Of a stretch of 64,000 nt of DNA, positions 15,847-24,571 are shown one piece after another. The notes under the pieces were generated by a model, which made no database searches, had not been told where the DNA came from, and saw only the letters and a list, made by a program, of their open reading frames with translations. Location: assembly GCA_039801505.1 (NCBI GenBank), contig JBDRUV010000001.1:395361-459360 (forward strand), written 5' to 3'. Both the position numbers and the translations under genes were made by a program. How positions within the stretch are numbered: the stretch's first letter is position 1; every line of letters begins with the position of its first letter. This DNA comes from a candidate division WOR-3 bacterium. Lineage in GTDB: Bacteria; Hydrothermota; Tepidihabitantia; Tepidihabitantales; CAIPLT01.

Positions 15847-17838
15847 ATGATAAGATTCCGAGTCTTTATTTTTTTTATTATTTTAGTAAGTAGAACTGCG
15901 TTGGGGTATATTCCTAACGGTTTCTCACCGATATTACTAGCCGACGGTAAGTATCTTTCGACGTCAATTTATCCAGCACGAGCCGAATCGACCCATAGTT
16001 ATGATGTGCGACACTATAAGTTACAATTAACCATACCGATGACTTCGGGTGCCTATAGTGCCAAGGCTCGAATAAAGTTTGTGGTCCGCGAGGATAATTT
16101 TGACACTTTTAATCTTCATTGTGTAAATTTGGTTTGTGATTCAGTTAAACGTCAGGGGAATAGTTTAACATTCATTAGTTCTGCTGGACGACTCAAAGTT
16201 AATTTAGATCGGATATTTAATACAGGTGAGACCTGTATTGTCGATATTTATTATCACCGGGAAGCCGGGGCAAGTAATCGGGGTGTGTATTATTATCCGC
16301 GAGGAACTTATCCGGCCCTGATGTATACGACCACTGAACCGTCTGACTCGCGGTATTGGTTTCCATGCTTTGACGAAAATTGGGACAAGGCTGAAGAAGG
16401 CTGTGAGATTTATGTCACGGTGCCGGATTCATTTGTGGTGTGCTCCAATGGTTTATTAGATAGCGTTATAAGTGCTGCAGGACAGAAGACCTATTATTGG
16501 CGACATAGTTATCCGATTGCTACTTATCTAATGACCTTTACCAGTTCAATTTATGCGACTTATTCTCACTGGTATCAGATTAATCCTTTAGAATCTTTAG
16601 AAATTAAATATTATATCTGGCGCGTCGACTCAGCTCGTTCTCATCAGGCTTTTCAGAATGTTATTGATATGGTGAGTTTCTTTGTAAGCCGTTTCGGTCC
16701 TTATCCGTTTGAGAAATATGGTATGAATGCCGTCTATCCATTTATCTGGGGTGGTATGGAGAATCAGACCATGACGATGATTCATCGCAGTTGGCTTAAT
16801 GGCAACGATCCGGGTATTGCGCACGAGTTAGCCCATATGTGGTTTGGTGATCAGGTCACGTGTTTCGGCTGGCACAACATTTGGCTTAATGAGGGATTTG
16901 CTACTTATTCCGATGCTCTTTATATGCGCCATCAACAGGGTGAAGGCTATTTCCAAAATGTGATGACTTCTCGGGCTAATTCTTATTTTAGTGAAGACAA
17001 TTCAATGCGATTTCCGATATACGATCCTCCGGAGAGCCAGCTGTTCTCTTGGGGACATATCTATTGTAAAGGCTCGTGGGTGCTTCATATGCTCCGCTAT
17101 CTGCTGGGTGATACAATTTTTGATAATCCTGGGGTTTTCTTTAATGGACTTCGGGCTTACTTAGATTCTTTTGCCTATAAGAATGCATCTACAGAGGACT
17201 TAAAGCGCATCTTAGAAAGAGTTACCAATCGAGACTTAGATTGGTTTTTTGATGAGTGGGTCTATCAAGCTGGTTATCCCCAATACTATTATGCTTACCA
17301 AACTGAGTCAACCGGCAGTCCTAATCAATATCGGGTGATTGTCCGGATCTCGCAAAATAACGGTGCTTTAGCGCCTACTGCTTTTCATATGCCCATACAG
17401 CTTTATTTTACTGCTAGCGGTTGTGATACCTTGGTGGTGATGCCAATTAGTAATAATCCCGAAGTCGACACCTTTATACTATCTTTTGTGCCAACTCAGC
17501 TGGTGCTGGATCCGAAAAACTGGATTCTAAAGCGTAGTTATTTGGCCATAGAAGAGTTAAGTAATCGTGGCGGGGTGCGATTGCCTTATCTCATTGAAAA
17601 AAGTCCTGCTCGTTCCTTAATAACCTTCAATTGGACTGGACGTAGTCCTGACGATGTAGAAATTAATATCTATGATCAGTCTGGGAAGTTAGTAAATCGA
17701 TATAAGTTATCGAGTACCGCTCGCACAATTACTATCGATAAGGACCGAAATCATAACAAGCTTAGGCCGGGTATATATTTTATAAAAATTACGACCAAGG
17801 CCGCGCAGTTTACTGAAAAAGTTGTGTTATTGCCGTAG
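15847..17838 (+). CDS. Secreted M1-family aminopeptidase with por-type C-terminal domain
   Basis: A 663-residue exported zinc aminopeptidase. The signal peptide covers about residues 1-20. The substrate-binding motif is G-G-M-E-N (302-306), and zinc is bound by His326 and His330 of H-E-L-A-H plus Glu349, exactly the HExxH-x18-E spacing of M1 gluzincins. After the catalytic and helical domains comes a C-terminal segment of about 80 residues with V-E-I-N-I-Y-D-Q-S-G-K-L-V and P-G-I-Y-F-I-K, like T9SS type A sorting domains. ATG 15847 gives a clean signal peptide; a TTG at 15832 is the alternative. It lies 25 nt downstream of asd and 22 nt before the MFS gene. Confidence 0.9.
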   Translation: MIRFRVFIFFIILVSRTALGYIPNGFSPILLADGKYLSTSIYPARAESTHSYDVRHYKLQLTIPMTSGAYSAKARIKFVVREDNFDTFNLHCVNLVCDSVKRQGNSLTFISSAGRLKVNLDRIFNTGETCIVDIYYHREAGASNRGVYYYPRGTYPALMYTTTEPSDSRYWFPCFDENWDKAEEGCEIYVTVPDSFVVCSNGLLDSVISAAGQKTYYWRHSYPIATYLMTFTSSIYATYSHWYQINPLESLEIKYYIWRVDSARSHQAFQNVIDMVSFFVSRFGPYPFEKYGMNAVYPFIWGGMENQTMTMIHRSWLNGNDPGIAHELAHMWFGDQVTCFGWHNIWLNEGFATYSDALYMRHQQGEGYFQNVMTSRANSYFSEDNSMRFPIYDPPESQLFSWGHIYCKGSWVLHMLRYLLGDTIFDNPGVFFNGLRAYLDSFAYKNASTEDLKRILERVTNRDLDWFFDEWVYQAGYPQYYYAYQTESTGSPNQYRVIVRISQNNGALAPTAFHMPIQLYFTASGCDTLVVMPISNNPEVDTFILSFVPTQLVLDPKNWILKRSYLAIEELSNRGGVRLPYLIEKSPARSLITFNWTGRSPDDVEINIYDQSGKLVNRYKLSSTARTITIDKDRNHNKLRPGIYFIKITTKAAQFTEKVVLLP

Positions 17839-17860
17839 TATCTGGGAGCTCAGATAAACA

Positions 17861-19000
17861 ATGCTTAATGTTATTATCTTAGGAATCACCAGTTTATTGA
17901 CCGATATTTCGACTGAGATGGTCTATCCGATTCTGCCGTTTTTTCTCAGTAGTCTTGGAGCCGGTCCAGCTATTTTAGGTGTAATTGAAGGCATTGCCGA
18001 AAGTCTCGCCAGTATTCTTAAAGTATTCTCAGGCTATTTTTCCGACCGGATCCGACGCCGCAAACCATTGGCAATTTTTGGTTATGGGGCATCCACAATC
18101 GGTAAATTTATTCTGTATGTTGCCAACAGCTGGGCATTTGTATTAACCGCCCGGATTGTAGACCGATTCGGAAAAGGTATCAGAACCGCACCCCGGGATG
18201 CCCTAATTGCTGATAGTACTAAGCGCACCGAACGGGGTTATGCCTATGGTCTACATCGAGCCTTAGATACCTTAGGTGCCGCCATTGGTGTGATCCTGGC
18301 CTGTTTATTAGTTAAAAATCTTGTGGCCAATGCTTATCGGGCGGTATTTTTATATTCGTTAGTACCGGCTCTGCTTGGGGTAATAATTTTATTTGCGGTT
18401 CGGGAAAAAAATCTTATGGCTAGTAGTGGCTTAAAGAAACTAAATTTTTCGTTCCGCGGACTACCAACCAAACTACAACTATTTCTTCTGGCCAGTTTCT
18501 TGTTTTCCTTGGGTAATTCCTCAAATCAATTTCTGATTTTACGCGCTAAAACTTTTGGCTTTTCTTTGCCTAATGTGCTACTACTTTACCTGTCCTATAA
18601 TTTGATCTATGGTCTATTTTCTTTCCCCTTAGGTCGATTATCCGATAAAATTGGTCGCCGCCAGATTATTGTGGTTGGCTATTTAATTTATAGTCTTGTG
18701 TACGGGCTATTCGCGATTGCCAATCAGGCCTGGGCTTTCTGGGTTCTTTTCGGCGTGTATGGGCTTTATAGTGCCTTTACCGAAGGTATTGAGAAGGCTT
18801 ATGTATCCGAAATTGCTCCAGTCGAGTTGCGCGGCAGTGTGATCGGACTTCATGCCACCCTTACCGGTATCGGCTTACTACCAGCCTCTATTATCGCCGG
18901 GAGCTTATGGCAGTGGTTCGGATTTACCGCCCCGTTCATTTTAGGAAGTGCCATGGGATTATTTGCCGCTATCATGATGTTTTTCGTGGTTATATATTAG
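17861..19000 (+). CDS. Major facilitator superfamily transporter
   Basis: A 379-residue inner-membrane protein with about 12 hydrophobic segments. The loop between helices 2 and 3 has the MFS motif A form (G-Y-F-S-D-R-I-R-R-R-K-P), repeated in the second half as G-R-L-S-D-K-I-G-R-R. The conserved R-F-G-K-G-I-R-T-A-P-R-D-A-L-I segment resembles the drug/efflux-like MFS subgroup. The substrate cannot be told. It is probably co-transcribed with the M1 peptidase; a GGGAG ribosome-binding site precedes ATG 17861. Confidence 0.85.
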   Translation: MLNVIILGITSLLTDISTEMVYPILPFFLSSLGAGPAILGVIEGIAESLASILKVFSGYFSDRIRRRKPLAIFGYGASTIGKFILYVANSWAFVLTARIVDRFGKGIRTAPRDALIADSTKRTERGYAYGLHRALDTLGAAIGVILACLLVKNLVANAYRAVFLYSLVPALLGVIILFAVREKNLMASSGLKKLNFSFRGLPTKLQLFLLASFLFSLGNSSNQFLILRAKTFGFSLPNVLLLYLSYNLIYGLFSFPLGRLSDKIGRRQIIVVGYLIYSLVYGLFAIANQAWAFWVLFGVYGLYSAFTEGIEKAYVSEIAPVELRGSVIGLHATLTGIGLLPASIIAGSLWQWFGFTAPFILGSAMGLFAAIMMFFVVIY

Positions 19001-19035
19001 GGTTAAGACTGTCTATCCGATCATCTTTACCGACC

Positions 19036-19070
19036 AGGGGACGGTCCCCGGACGGTACCGGGGACGGGGC
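19036..19070. repeat. GC-rich palindromic intergenic element (REP-like), copy 1
   Basis: Two overlapping dyads lie in an otherwise AT-rich gap: GGGGAC-G-GTCCCC, and an 8-bp stem GTCCCCGG / CCGGGGAC around a 6-nt loop (ACGGTA). A GGTACCG core is shared with the elements at 34341-34374 and 45338-45368. It follows the MFS gene and could act as a hairpin or transcription stop, but there is no T-run. The rest of 19001-19177 shows nothing recognisable. Confidence 0.55.
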
Positions 19071-19177
19071 AGTCAGGTATTAATTCTGGAGGTTAGCTCT
19101 TATTTTCAGCAAGTAATTGTTAATGTGTTTTATTCTGCTGCGCAACTTAGGAGACACCCGGTTATATATAATTGCTC

Positions 19178-19205
19178 TTGACAGAGATATTTATAAGTAT
19201 ATAAT
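19178..19205 (+). promoter_or_regulatory. Leaderless-type consensus promoter of the pilus/T2S-like cluster
   Basis: Perfect TTGACA and perfect TATAAT are separated by 16 nt, with ATG 19214 8 nt after the -10. The predicted mRNA begins within about 2 nt of the start codon. Confidence 0.75.
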
Positions 19206-19213
19206 TTTAACGA

Positions 19214-19762
19214 ATGCAACACAAAAAAAACAAGGTGGGGCCAGAGGCGGGTATTACCATAATTGAACTATTGGTCGTAGTTTTTGTTTTAGGTGTGTTT
19301 ATCGCTTACTTTTTCCCCACTGTAATTAGCCGAGCCACAACTTACGCCCGCATTACCGCCACCAAGCAAGAATTAGAAGAGATCCGAAAGGCGATTGTGG
19401 GCGACCCGCAAGTGACCAGTGGCGGTGATTATGTGGCGAAGGGTTTTAAACACGACATGGGGCGACTGCCGCGGCATTTAGTAGAACTGGTAACTCGTCA
19501 TCCGGAACTACCCCCTTATGACCAATATAATTATCCAGATAAGGAAACTTTGCCGTTATGGAATCCATTTACCCAGCAAGGCTGGAACGGGCCATACCTG
19601 CGTGATGATGGCAAGCAGGGGTTTTTATATGATGCCTGGGGTGAGCCTTATCGTTTTGTAATTAATAGTGACGGCGATACCGTAGGTCTAAAAAGTCCGG
19701 GCCCGGATGGCGAGTGGTATGCCCCGGGATTACGGGATGATGATATTATAATATACTTTTAG
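19214..19762 (+). CDS. Type II secretion/type IV pilus pseudopilin (GspG-like)
   Basis: A 182-residue pseudopilin. The prepilin peptidase site is A-G|I-T-I-I-E-L-L with Glu at mature position 5, followed by a hydrophobic helix (about 13-35). The C-terminal region has the D-A-W-G-E-P-Y-R and S-P-G-P-D-G-E-W signatures of major GspG-type pseudopilins. It is the first of three consecutive pseudopilin genes and the first gene of the cluster, so it may be the main subunit. It is processed by the peptidase encoded at 26715-27479. Confidence 0.88.
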   Translation: MQHKKNKVGPEAGITIIELLVVVFVLGVFIAYFFPTVISRATTYARITATKQELEEIRKAIVGDPQVTSGGDYVAKGFKHDMGRLPRHLVELVTRHPELPPYDQYNYPDKETLPLWNPFTQQGWNGPYLRDDGKQGFLYDAWGEPYRFVINSDGDTVGLKSPGPDGEWYAPGLRDDDIIIYF

Positions 19763-19779
19763 TAGCCTTACATAATCTT

Positions 19780-20550
19780 ATGCACCGGGAGCGGGGTGTA
19801 GTATTACTCGAGCTTTTAATTGTATTAATGATCCTAGGGCTCTTGATTACTGGGGTCGTAAAAACCTGGGATACCACAATTACCCAGCGCCGGTTCACTA
19901 ATACCATCCAAGAGATGAACGAGTTAGTATATGCGATTATTGGTAATCCGGACTTAATTAGTGATGGGCGGCGGATTGATTTTGGATATGTTGGTGATAT
20001 GGGTGCCCTGCCCGATAGTCTAAGGGATTTAGTTCAAGCTCCAGCTGAGGCGGTCACATGGCGTGGTCCGTACATTAAAATAAAATTTGCTGAAAATCCC
20101 AATGATTTTTTAGAAGATGGCTGGGGTAGTCCTTATATTTATCTAAAAGACAGTCTGATTATTCGTAGTTACGGTGGCGGTAGCCACTTAACCCCGGAGA
20201 AATGGATTAATAAAAAAATTGCCCCGAATGCCGAGGTGCTTTTGCGGAATACGGTATCCGGTCTTGTCAAAGATATCGCCAATGCACCGCCGGGCTATAA
20301 AAACCAATATCTGCGGATCTTTATTACTTATCCGCGTAACGGTAACTGGTATACACCGCCGGCAATAATTCCTAGTGAAGCTGGTTACTTTACAATTCCG
20401 GATGTCCCTCAGGGTAATCACCGAATGGTATGTATTTATGACACAACTCCCATGATTCCTAATGATACCGCTGATTTTATAGAAAAATATATTTGCGTTT
20501 ATCCGGGTGCAAATAATACTATTGACTTTAAATTAAGTATTAAATTTTAA
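19780..20550 (+). CDS. Prepilin-type pseudopilin with extra C-terminal domain
   Basis: A 256-residue protein with a short basic leader and a prepilin motif (E-R-G|V-V-L-L-E-L-L-I-V). A GspG-like globular part (to about 145) contains D-G-W-G-S-P-Y. An additional segment of about 100 residues follows, rich in beta structure (P-R-N-G-N-W-Y-T-P and F-T-I-P-D-V-P-Q-G-N-H-R), resembling the carboxypeptidase-regulatory type of sandwich. The same extra part recurs in the next gene, so the two are probably duplicates. The gap to the previous gene is 17 nt. Confidence 0.83.
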   Translation: MHRERGVVLLELLIVLMILGLLITGVVKTWDTTITQRRFTNTIQEMNELVYAIIGNPDLISDGRRIDFGYVGDMGALPDSLRDLVQAPAEAVTWRGPYIKIKFAENPNDFLEDGWGSPYIYLKDSLIIRSYGGGSHLTPEKWINKKIAPNAEVLLRNTVSGLVKDIANAPPGYKNQYLRIFITYPRNGNWYTPPAIIPSEAGYFTIPDVPQGNHRMVCIYDTTPMIPNDTADFIEKYICVYPGANNTIDFKLSIKF

Positions 20551-21711
20551 ATGCTTGTTCGAGTAATTTCTAAAATTTTTAAAAGTAACCAAAAAGGGGT
20601 TACGCTAGTTGAACTTATTGTCGTAGTCTTAATTATTGGAATTTTAGGCACAGTAGCCTATCGTACAATTGATGCCACCTCCTACCAAGCCAAGTTTGAA
20701 AAAACTAAAAAAGAGATGCTTGATATCGTTAAGGCAATCGTTGGCAATCCGGATTTGGTTTCTGAAGGCCGCCGGATTGATTTTGGTTATGTGGGCGATA
20801 TGGGCCAATTACCTCCAAGCATTAGTTCTTTGATTAATAATGAGGGTGGTAATTGGCACGGGCCTTATTTTACTGGCCGGTTTTTAGAAGATACGGTTGG
20901 CATAAAACTTGATGAATGGGGTAAGCCTTATCATTATAGTCCGGAAAGTTTAATTATCGTGAGCGCCGGTGGTGGTAAGCAACGTTTGACCGTAAAGATT
21001 GCCGATACGATTACAGATTTATTGGCCAATGAAGTTATCGGCACGATTACCGATATTAGCGGTGCCCCACCAGCCAGCTATGCGCCTTATTTTTTAGTAA
21101 AACTAACAGTGCCTCGCAATGGCGAGTTAATTGATTATGAAATTAGACCGCGCAGTGATGGTTATTTTGCGTTCTCACCGCCAACTTATCCGGTTCCAAT
21201 TGGTTATCACCGGCTAATTGTTTATAAACAATATGGGTTTCCGGACTCAATTGTGAAATGGGTTGCCGTGACACCCCGTTCGCGGGCGATCGTTGATTTT
21301 AAATTCCCTACTGGATTTCATAGTAATTTGAAATATGTTGTCGGCAGTGCGGTTGCCTATGGGCATCCCGATCCGAATAATGTTGGTTTTCGGATATTTA
21401 ATGCCGGCGATACTGCACTACTAGAGTCGTTGACTTTAGTCTATTTAGATACCACGGCGTTTTATGAAGAGATTGAATATGAAGGCAACAATATTTGGCG
21501 ATGCCCGACCGCACCAATTGATCGAGCCCGAGTTGGTGAGGAGATTTATTTTACAACTCCAGTGTATATTCCACCTAATGGAGTTGGTCGATTTGATCTA
21601 AAAAACTTTAAAGATGATGAATATGCCCATCCTGGCCATGAAGTTGGACTTCAAGGACGACGATTGATTATTAAATTTAGCGATGGATCGGTTATTGATT
21701 TTCAGTTATAA
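20551..21711 (+). CDS. Prepilin-type pseudopilin with long C-terminal beta-sandwich region
   Basis: A 386-residue paralogue of the preceding gene, whose stop codon it directly follows. The prepilin motif is Q-K-G|V-T-L-V-E-L-I-V-V with Glu at +5, then a GspG-like part (I-D-F-G-Y-V-G-D-M-G-Q-L-P and D-E-W-G-K-P-Y). This is followed by the shared P-R-N-G-E-L-I-D-Y module and a further C-terminal domain of about 120 residues not found in the other two. It might cap the fibre or present a binding domain outside; this is inference. The end of the gene holds a possible internal promoter. Confidence 0.82.
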   Translation: MLVRVISKIFKSNQKGVTLVELIVVVLIIGILGTVAYRTIDATSYQAKFEKTKKEMLDIVKAIVGNPDLVSEGRRIDFGYVGDMGQLPPSISSLINNEGGNWHGPYFTGRFLEDTVGIKLDEWGKPYHYSPESLIIVSAGGGKQRLTVKIADTITDLLANEVIGTITDISGAPPASYAPYFLVKLTVPRNGELIDYEIRPRSDGYFAFSPPTYPVPIGYHRLIVYKQYGFPDSIVKWVAVTPRSRAIVDFKFPTGFHSNLKYVVGSAVAYGHPDPNNVGFRIFNAGDTALLESLTLVYLDTTAFYEEIEYEGNNIWRCPTAPIDRARVGEEIYFTTPVYIPPNGVGRFDLKNFKDDEYAHPGHEVGLQGRRLIIKFSDGSVIDFQL

Positions 21712-21723
21712 TTTTGGTATAAT
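21695..21723 (+). promoter_or_regulatory. Possible internal promoter before the PilM-PilN gene
   Basis: TTGATT and TATAAT are 17 nt apart; the -35 lies inside the end of the third pseudopilin gene. ATG 21753 is about 29 nt after the -10. It would let the assembly genes be transcribed apart from the pseudopilins. Confidence 0.5.
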
Positions 21724-21752
21724 GAGCGAGCTAAATAAGAAACGGGGTAGAA

Positions 21753-23366
21753 ATGTTTGGCCGATTGCAAGTAAAAGGTAAAAGCATCTTAGCGATTGAT
21801 ATTGGTTCCTCAGCTATTAAGTACATAAAATTTTCCGGTGGGAAAATTGTTGATTACGGAGTCCGAGAAATCGCTGAGGTTTTTGATATCCCGAGTATCT
21901 TAAAAGAATTGTCATCAGATTTTACCGTAGACCAGATTTTAAGTTTTGTCTCCGGGCCAGCGGTCAGTATCCGTCATGTTCCATTTCCTCGGATGAGTAC
22001 TCGAGAACTCCGTGATGCCATTTATCTGCGTCTTGACCGCTATTCACCGTTCACTGCCGATGAAGCGATTTTAGATTTCACAGTAACCTCAGATGTCCGC
22101 GAAGCTGGTGTAATACGAGATAATGTGGCAATTATTGCTGCCCGTCGGGACATTGTTTCAGAACATGTAGCAACTTTTAAGAAAGCCGGACTTGAGCCCA
22201 CTACAATTTCTGTGGTACCGTTGGCTTTGGCTAGTGCTGTTAGAAAATACGGTCGGTTGCGAGCCAATGAGGTAGTATGTGTAATTGATATCGGCTCACA
22301 ATTTACCAATCTAGTATTTATCCGCAATCAACGGTTAGACTTAACCCGAACTCTAACAATTGCCAGCAATGCGATTACCGAGAGTATGACCGTGCCCTTA
22401 GCTACAGAATATGGGGAGTTATCACTAAACGCCCGAGAAGCCGAAGAATATAAGCGTCAATACGGTATCCCGGCCCCAGATAGTACTGAGACCTTACCAT
22501 CCGGTATTCCAGTTCGGTACCTCCGTATGCTTCAGGAACCAGTGTTAGCTCGGCTTGTTGCCGAAATCAACCGCAGTATCGATTATTATCGTCGCGAGTT
22601 TACAGTGCCGGCAATCAATCGCGTAATTCTCTGTGGAGGTGGTGCTTGTATGAAGAATATTCGAGAATATCTCGAGTCTAATCTGGGAGTTACCACCGAA
22701 CTTTTTGATCCTTTTAAGATCCATAACTTATATCGGCGTGACCGGCCCTTCACCGAAAATTTGGGTTTGCGGCTTGTTGCTGTGCTTGGAGTTCTGGCCG
22801 AGCCACCGGCAATTAATCTTTTACCCCGAGAGTTAAAAGCCCGACGGCAGTATCGGACTGATATCGCCGTGGTCACCACTTTAGCGATTCTAGTAATTCC
22901 GGCCCTCTTGATTATTAACTTTTTATTAGCCCTACAAACCAACCTAAAACGGCGCGAGCGGGAAAGTTATGCCCGGCGACTAAAGTCATTAGAGGTTATG
23001 AATGCTGAATATTACGACCTAAAAAATGACATTAGCGAACTCCAGAATAAATTAAAATCATTAAGAGGTGTGGTTGGCGATGAAAGCAAAGTGATCCCGG
23101 TGCTCCGGGAGTTAAGTTTCATTGTACCGGAAAATATTCAACTAAATACTTTTTCTCTAACTAGTCAACGGGGCATAAAAATGTCTGGTATTGTAAGTGG
23201 TAGTCTTTTTTCATTAGATTTAGACCTAACTCAGTTTATGATGAATCTCGAGGCATCGCCGTATTTTAAAAATGTTAAGTTAGTAAATAAGTCGCGCAAG
23301 TCGTTTGGCACGGAAACAGTATTAGATTTTGAATTATCTGGAGAATTAGAAACATCAACTAAATAG
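21753..23366 (+). CDS. PilM-PilN fusion, pilus/secretion inner-membrane platform protein
   Basis: A 537-residue fusion. Residues 1 to about 345 are an actin-like ATPase of the PilM type (D-I-G-S-S-A-I-K-Y at the start, V-C-V-I-D-I-G-S-Q-F-T-N in the middle, I-L-C-G-G-G-A for the adenosine loop). From about 350 the PilN signature I-N-L-L-P-R-E appears, followed by one transmembrane helix (about 368-393), a coiled coil (about 395-450) and a periplasmic ferredoxin-like domain. PilM and PilN are usually separate and bind each other through the I-N-L-L-P segment, so the fusion fixes that contact. GspL in type II systems has a comparable layout. Confidence 0.88.
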   Translation: MFGRLQVKGKSILAIDIGSSAIKYIKFSGGKIVDYGVREIAEVFDIPSILKELSSDFTVDQILSFVSGPAVSIRHVPFPRMSTRELRDAIYLRLDRYSPFTADEAILDFTVTSDVREAGVIRDNVAIIAARRDIVSEHVATFKKAGLEPTTISVVPLALASAVRKYGRLRANEVVCVIDIGSQFTNLVFIRNQRLDLTRTLTIASNAITESMTVPLATEYGELSLNAREAEEYKRQYGIPAPDSTETLPSGIPVRYLRMLQEPVLARLVAEINRSIDYYRREFTVPAINRVILCGGGACMKNIREYLESNLGVTTELFDPFKIHNLYRRDRPFTENLGLRLVAVLGVLAEPPAINLLPRELKARRQYRTDIAVVTTLAILVIPALLIINFLLALQTNLKRRERESYARRLKSLEVMNAEYYDLKNDISELQNKLKSLRGVVGDESKVIPVLRELSFIVPENIQLNTFSLTSQRGIKMSGIVSGSLFSLDLDLTQFMMNLEASPYFKNVKLVNKSRKSFGTETVLDFELSGELETSTK

Positions 23367-23381
23367 AGGAGTAATTGGGAT

Positions 23382-23948
23382 ATGGAAATTCTAAAACGCC
23401 GGGTACTTTTGGGCGGAATCTTAGGGCTTGTAATAATCACAATTATCTTTGTGGTGGTATTTTATCGCCCCCACTTTCAAAACCGAGCCAAAATCAGTAG
23501 GGAAATTTTTAATCTGAAAAAAGAGATAAAAGAGAACGAAGCGATGATTAAAGATATCCCCCGGTTACGCAGTCAGGTTATTGCTTTAGAAGATAGTAAT
23601 CGGTTGTTTATGAGTAAAATCGTCCCTCGTTCTGAGATCCTATCCGTAGTGCGTAATGTCGTCAATATTGGGAGTAGATATAACTTAACCTTTACCGAAA
23701 TTCGACCACCGGGCTTAGATACAATTATTGAGCCGGACAATCCAAAGTTACCTTTAAAGTCGATTCCATTTGTCTTCACTTTTCAGGGACGCTTCTATGA
23801 TGCGATGCGGTTTATGGATGCTTTAGCCAATGAGCCGTATTTTGTGCGCACTCCAGAGATTGAAATTGTAGCCCGTAACGACCTTCGACCACAATTAGAG
23901 ATTAAATTATTAGTAAATTTTTATGTCTCAGGACTAGTTGCCAGGTAG
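23382..23948 (+). CDS. PilO-like pilus assembly protein
   Basis: A 188-residue bitopic membrane protein: a transmembrane helix (about 8-28), a coiled coil (about 35-70) and a periplasmic ferredoxin-like fold with P-F-V-F-T-F-Q-G-R-F-Y-D-A-M-R-F-M-D-A-L. This layout and its place right after the PilM-PilN gene identify it as PilO, which forms a heterodimer with PilN and links the inner platform to the secretin. An AGAGGAG ribosome-binding site precedes ATG 23382. Confidence 0.85.
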   Translation: MEILKRRVLLGGILGLVIITIIFVVVFYRPHFQNRAKISREIFNLKKEIKENEAMIKDIPRLRSQVIALEDSNRLFMSKIVPRSEILSVVRNVVNIGSRYNLTFTEIRPPGLDTIIEPDNPKLPLKSIPFVFTFQGRFYDAMRFMDALANEPYFVRTPEIEIVARNDLRPQLEIKLLVNFYVSGLVAR

Positions 23949-23951
23949 ACG

Positions 23952-24530
23952 ATGCGGCGCATCTTAATTTTTATTTTAATCGGTGCTGTTTTAGTATTTG
24001 CGGCTCTAAAGGTATTTAGGAAGCCTCAAGTAAAAGAAGCAGCCAAAAAGGTTACTTCGACAAAGTCATCTAAAACTAGCGGTAAAATTACACCGCGGAG
24101 TAAAGAAGAGCTCGCCGCTGAGACAAGGAAGCGTAAACAAGAAGAACGAGCCCGAGCCCGAGAGTTGCGTCGGCGAAAACGTGAAGAAGAACGAGCTCGA
24201 CGTGCCCAGTCTCGCTATGGTTATTATGATCCTAGATTATATCGGCGAAGAACTGGGCGCCGTGGTACCATATACGGTCCCCTAGGCGGTACCCGAGCCC
24301 GACGCTCTGGCAGCGGGTTATATGTCTTAAAGGCAGTTCTTAATGTTGGAGACGAGAAAGTTGCCTTAATTGATAGCCGAGAAGTCCGGGTAAATGACGA
24401 GGTGATGGGACGCAAGATTGTGGCCATCTATGATGACCGAATCGTTATTGCGGTGTCCGGCCAAACTCAAGAGATCAGACTAGGCGAATCACTAATGCCC
24501 CAAACGGTTGAAGGCCGAAGAAGACGATGA
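23952..24530 (+). CDS. Arg-rich bitopic protein of the pilus cluster (PilP-like tail)
   Basis: A 192-residue protein with one N-terminal transmembrane helix (about 4-21), then about 80 residues of extremely Lys/Arg/Glu-rich sequence (about 25-115), and a small beta domain (about 118-180) with V-N-D-E-V-M-G-R-K-I-V-A-I-Y-D-D-R-I-V-I. The last part resembles the C-terminal domain of the next gene and the HR domain of PilP/GspC proteins. It starts 3 nt after the pilO stop. I infer a connector between platform and secretin; the basic linker is unusual for a periplasmic region. Confidence 0.6.
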   Translation: MRRILIFILIGAVLVFAALKVFRKPQVKEAAKKVTSTKSSKTSGKITPRSKEELAAETRKRKQEERARARELRRRKREEERARRAQSRYGYYDPRLYRRRTGRRGTIYGPLGGTRARRSGSGLYVLKAVLNVGDEKVALIDSREVRVNDEVMGRKIVAIYDDRIVIAVSGQTQEIRLGESLMPQTVEGRRRR

Positions 24531-24571
24531 ACTTAATTAAAACTTTAACTAAGAAAAAGAGGTGAGGTAAC

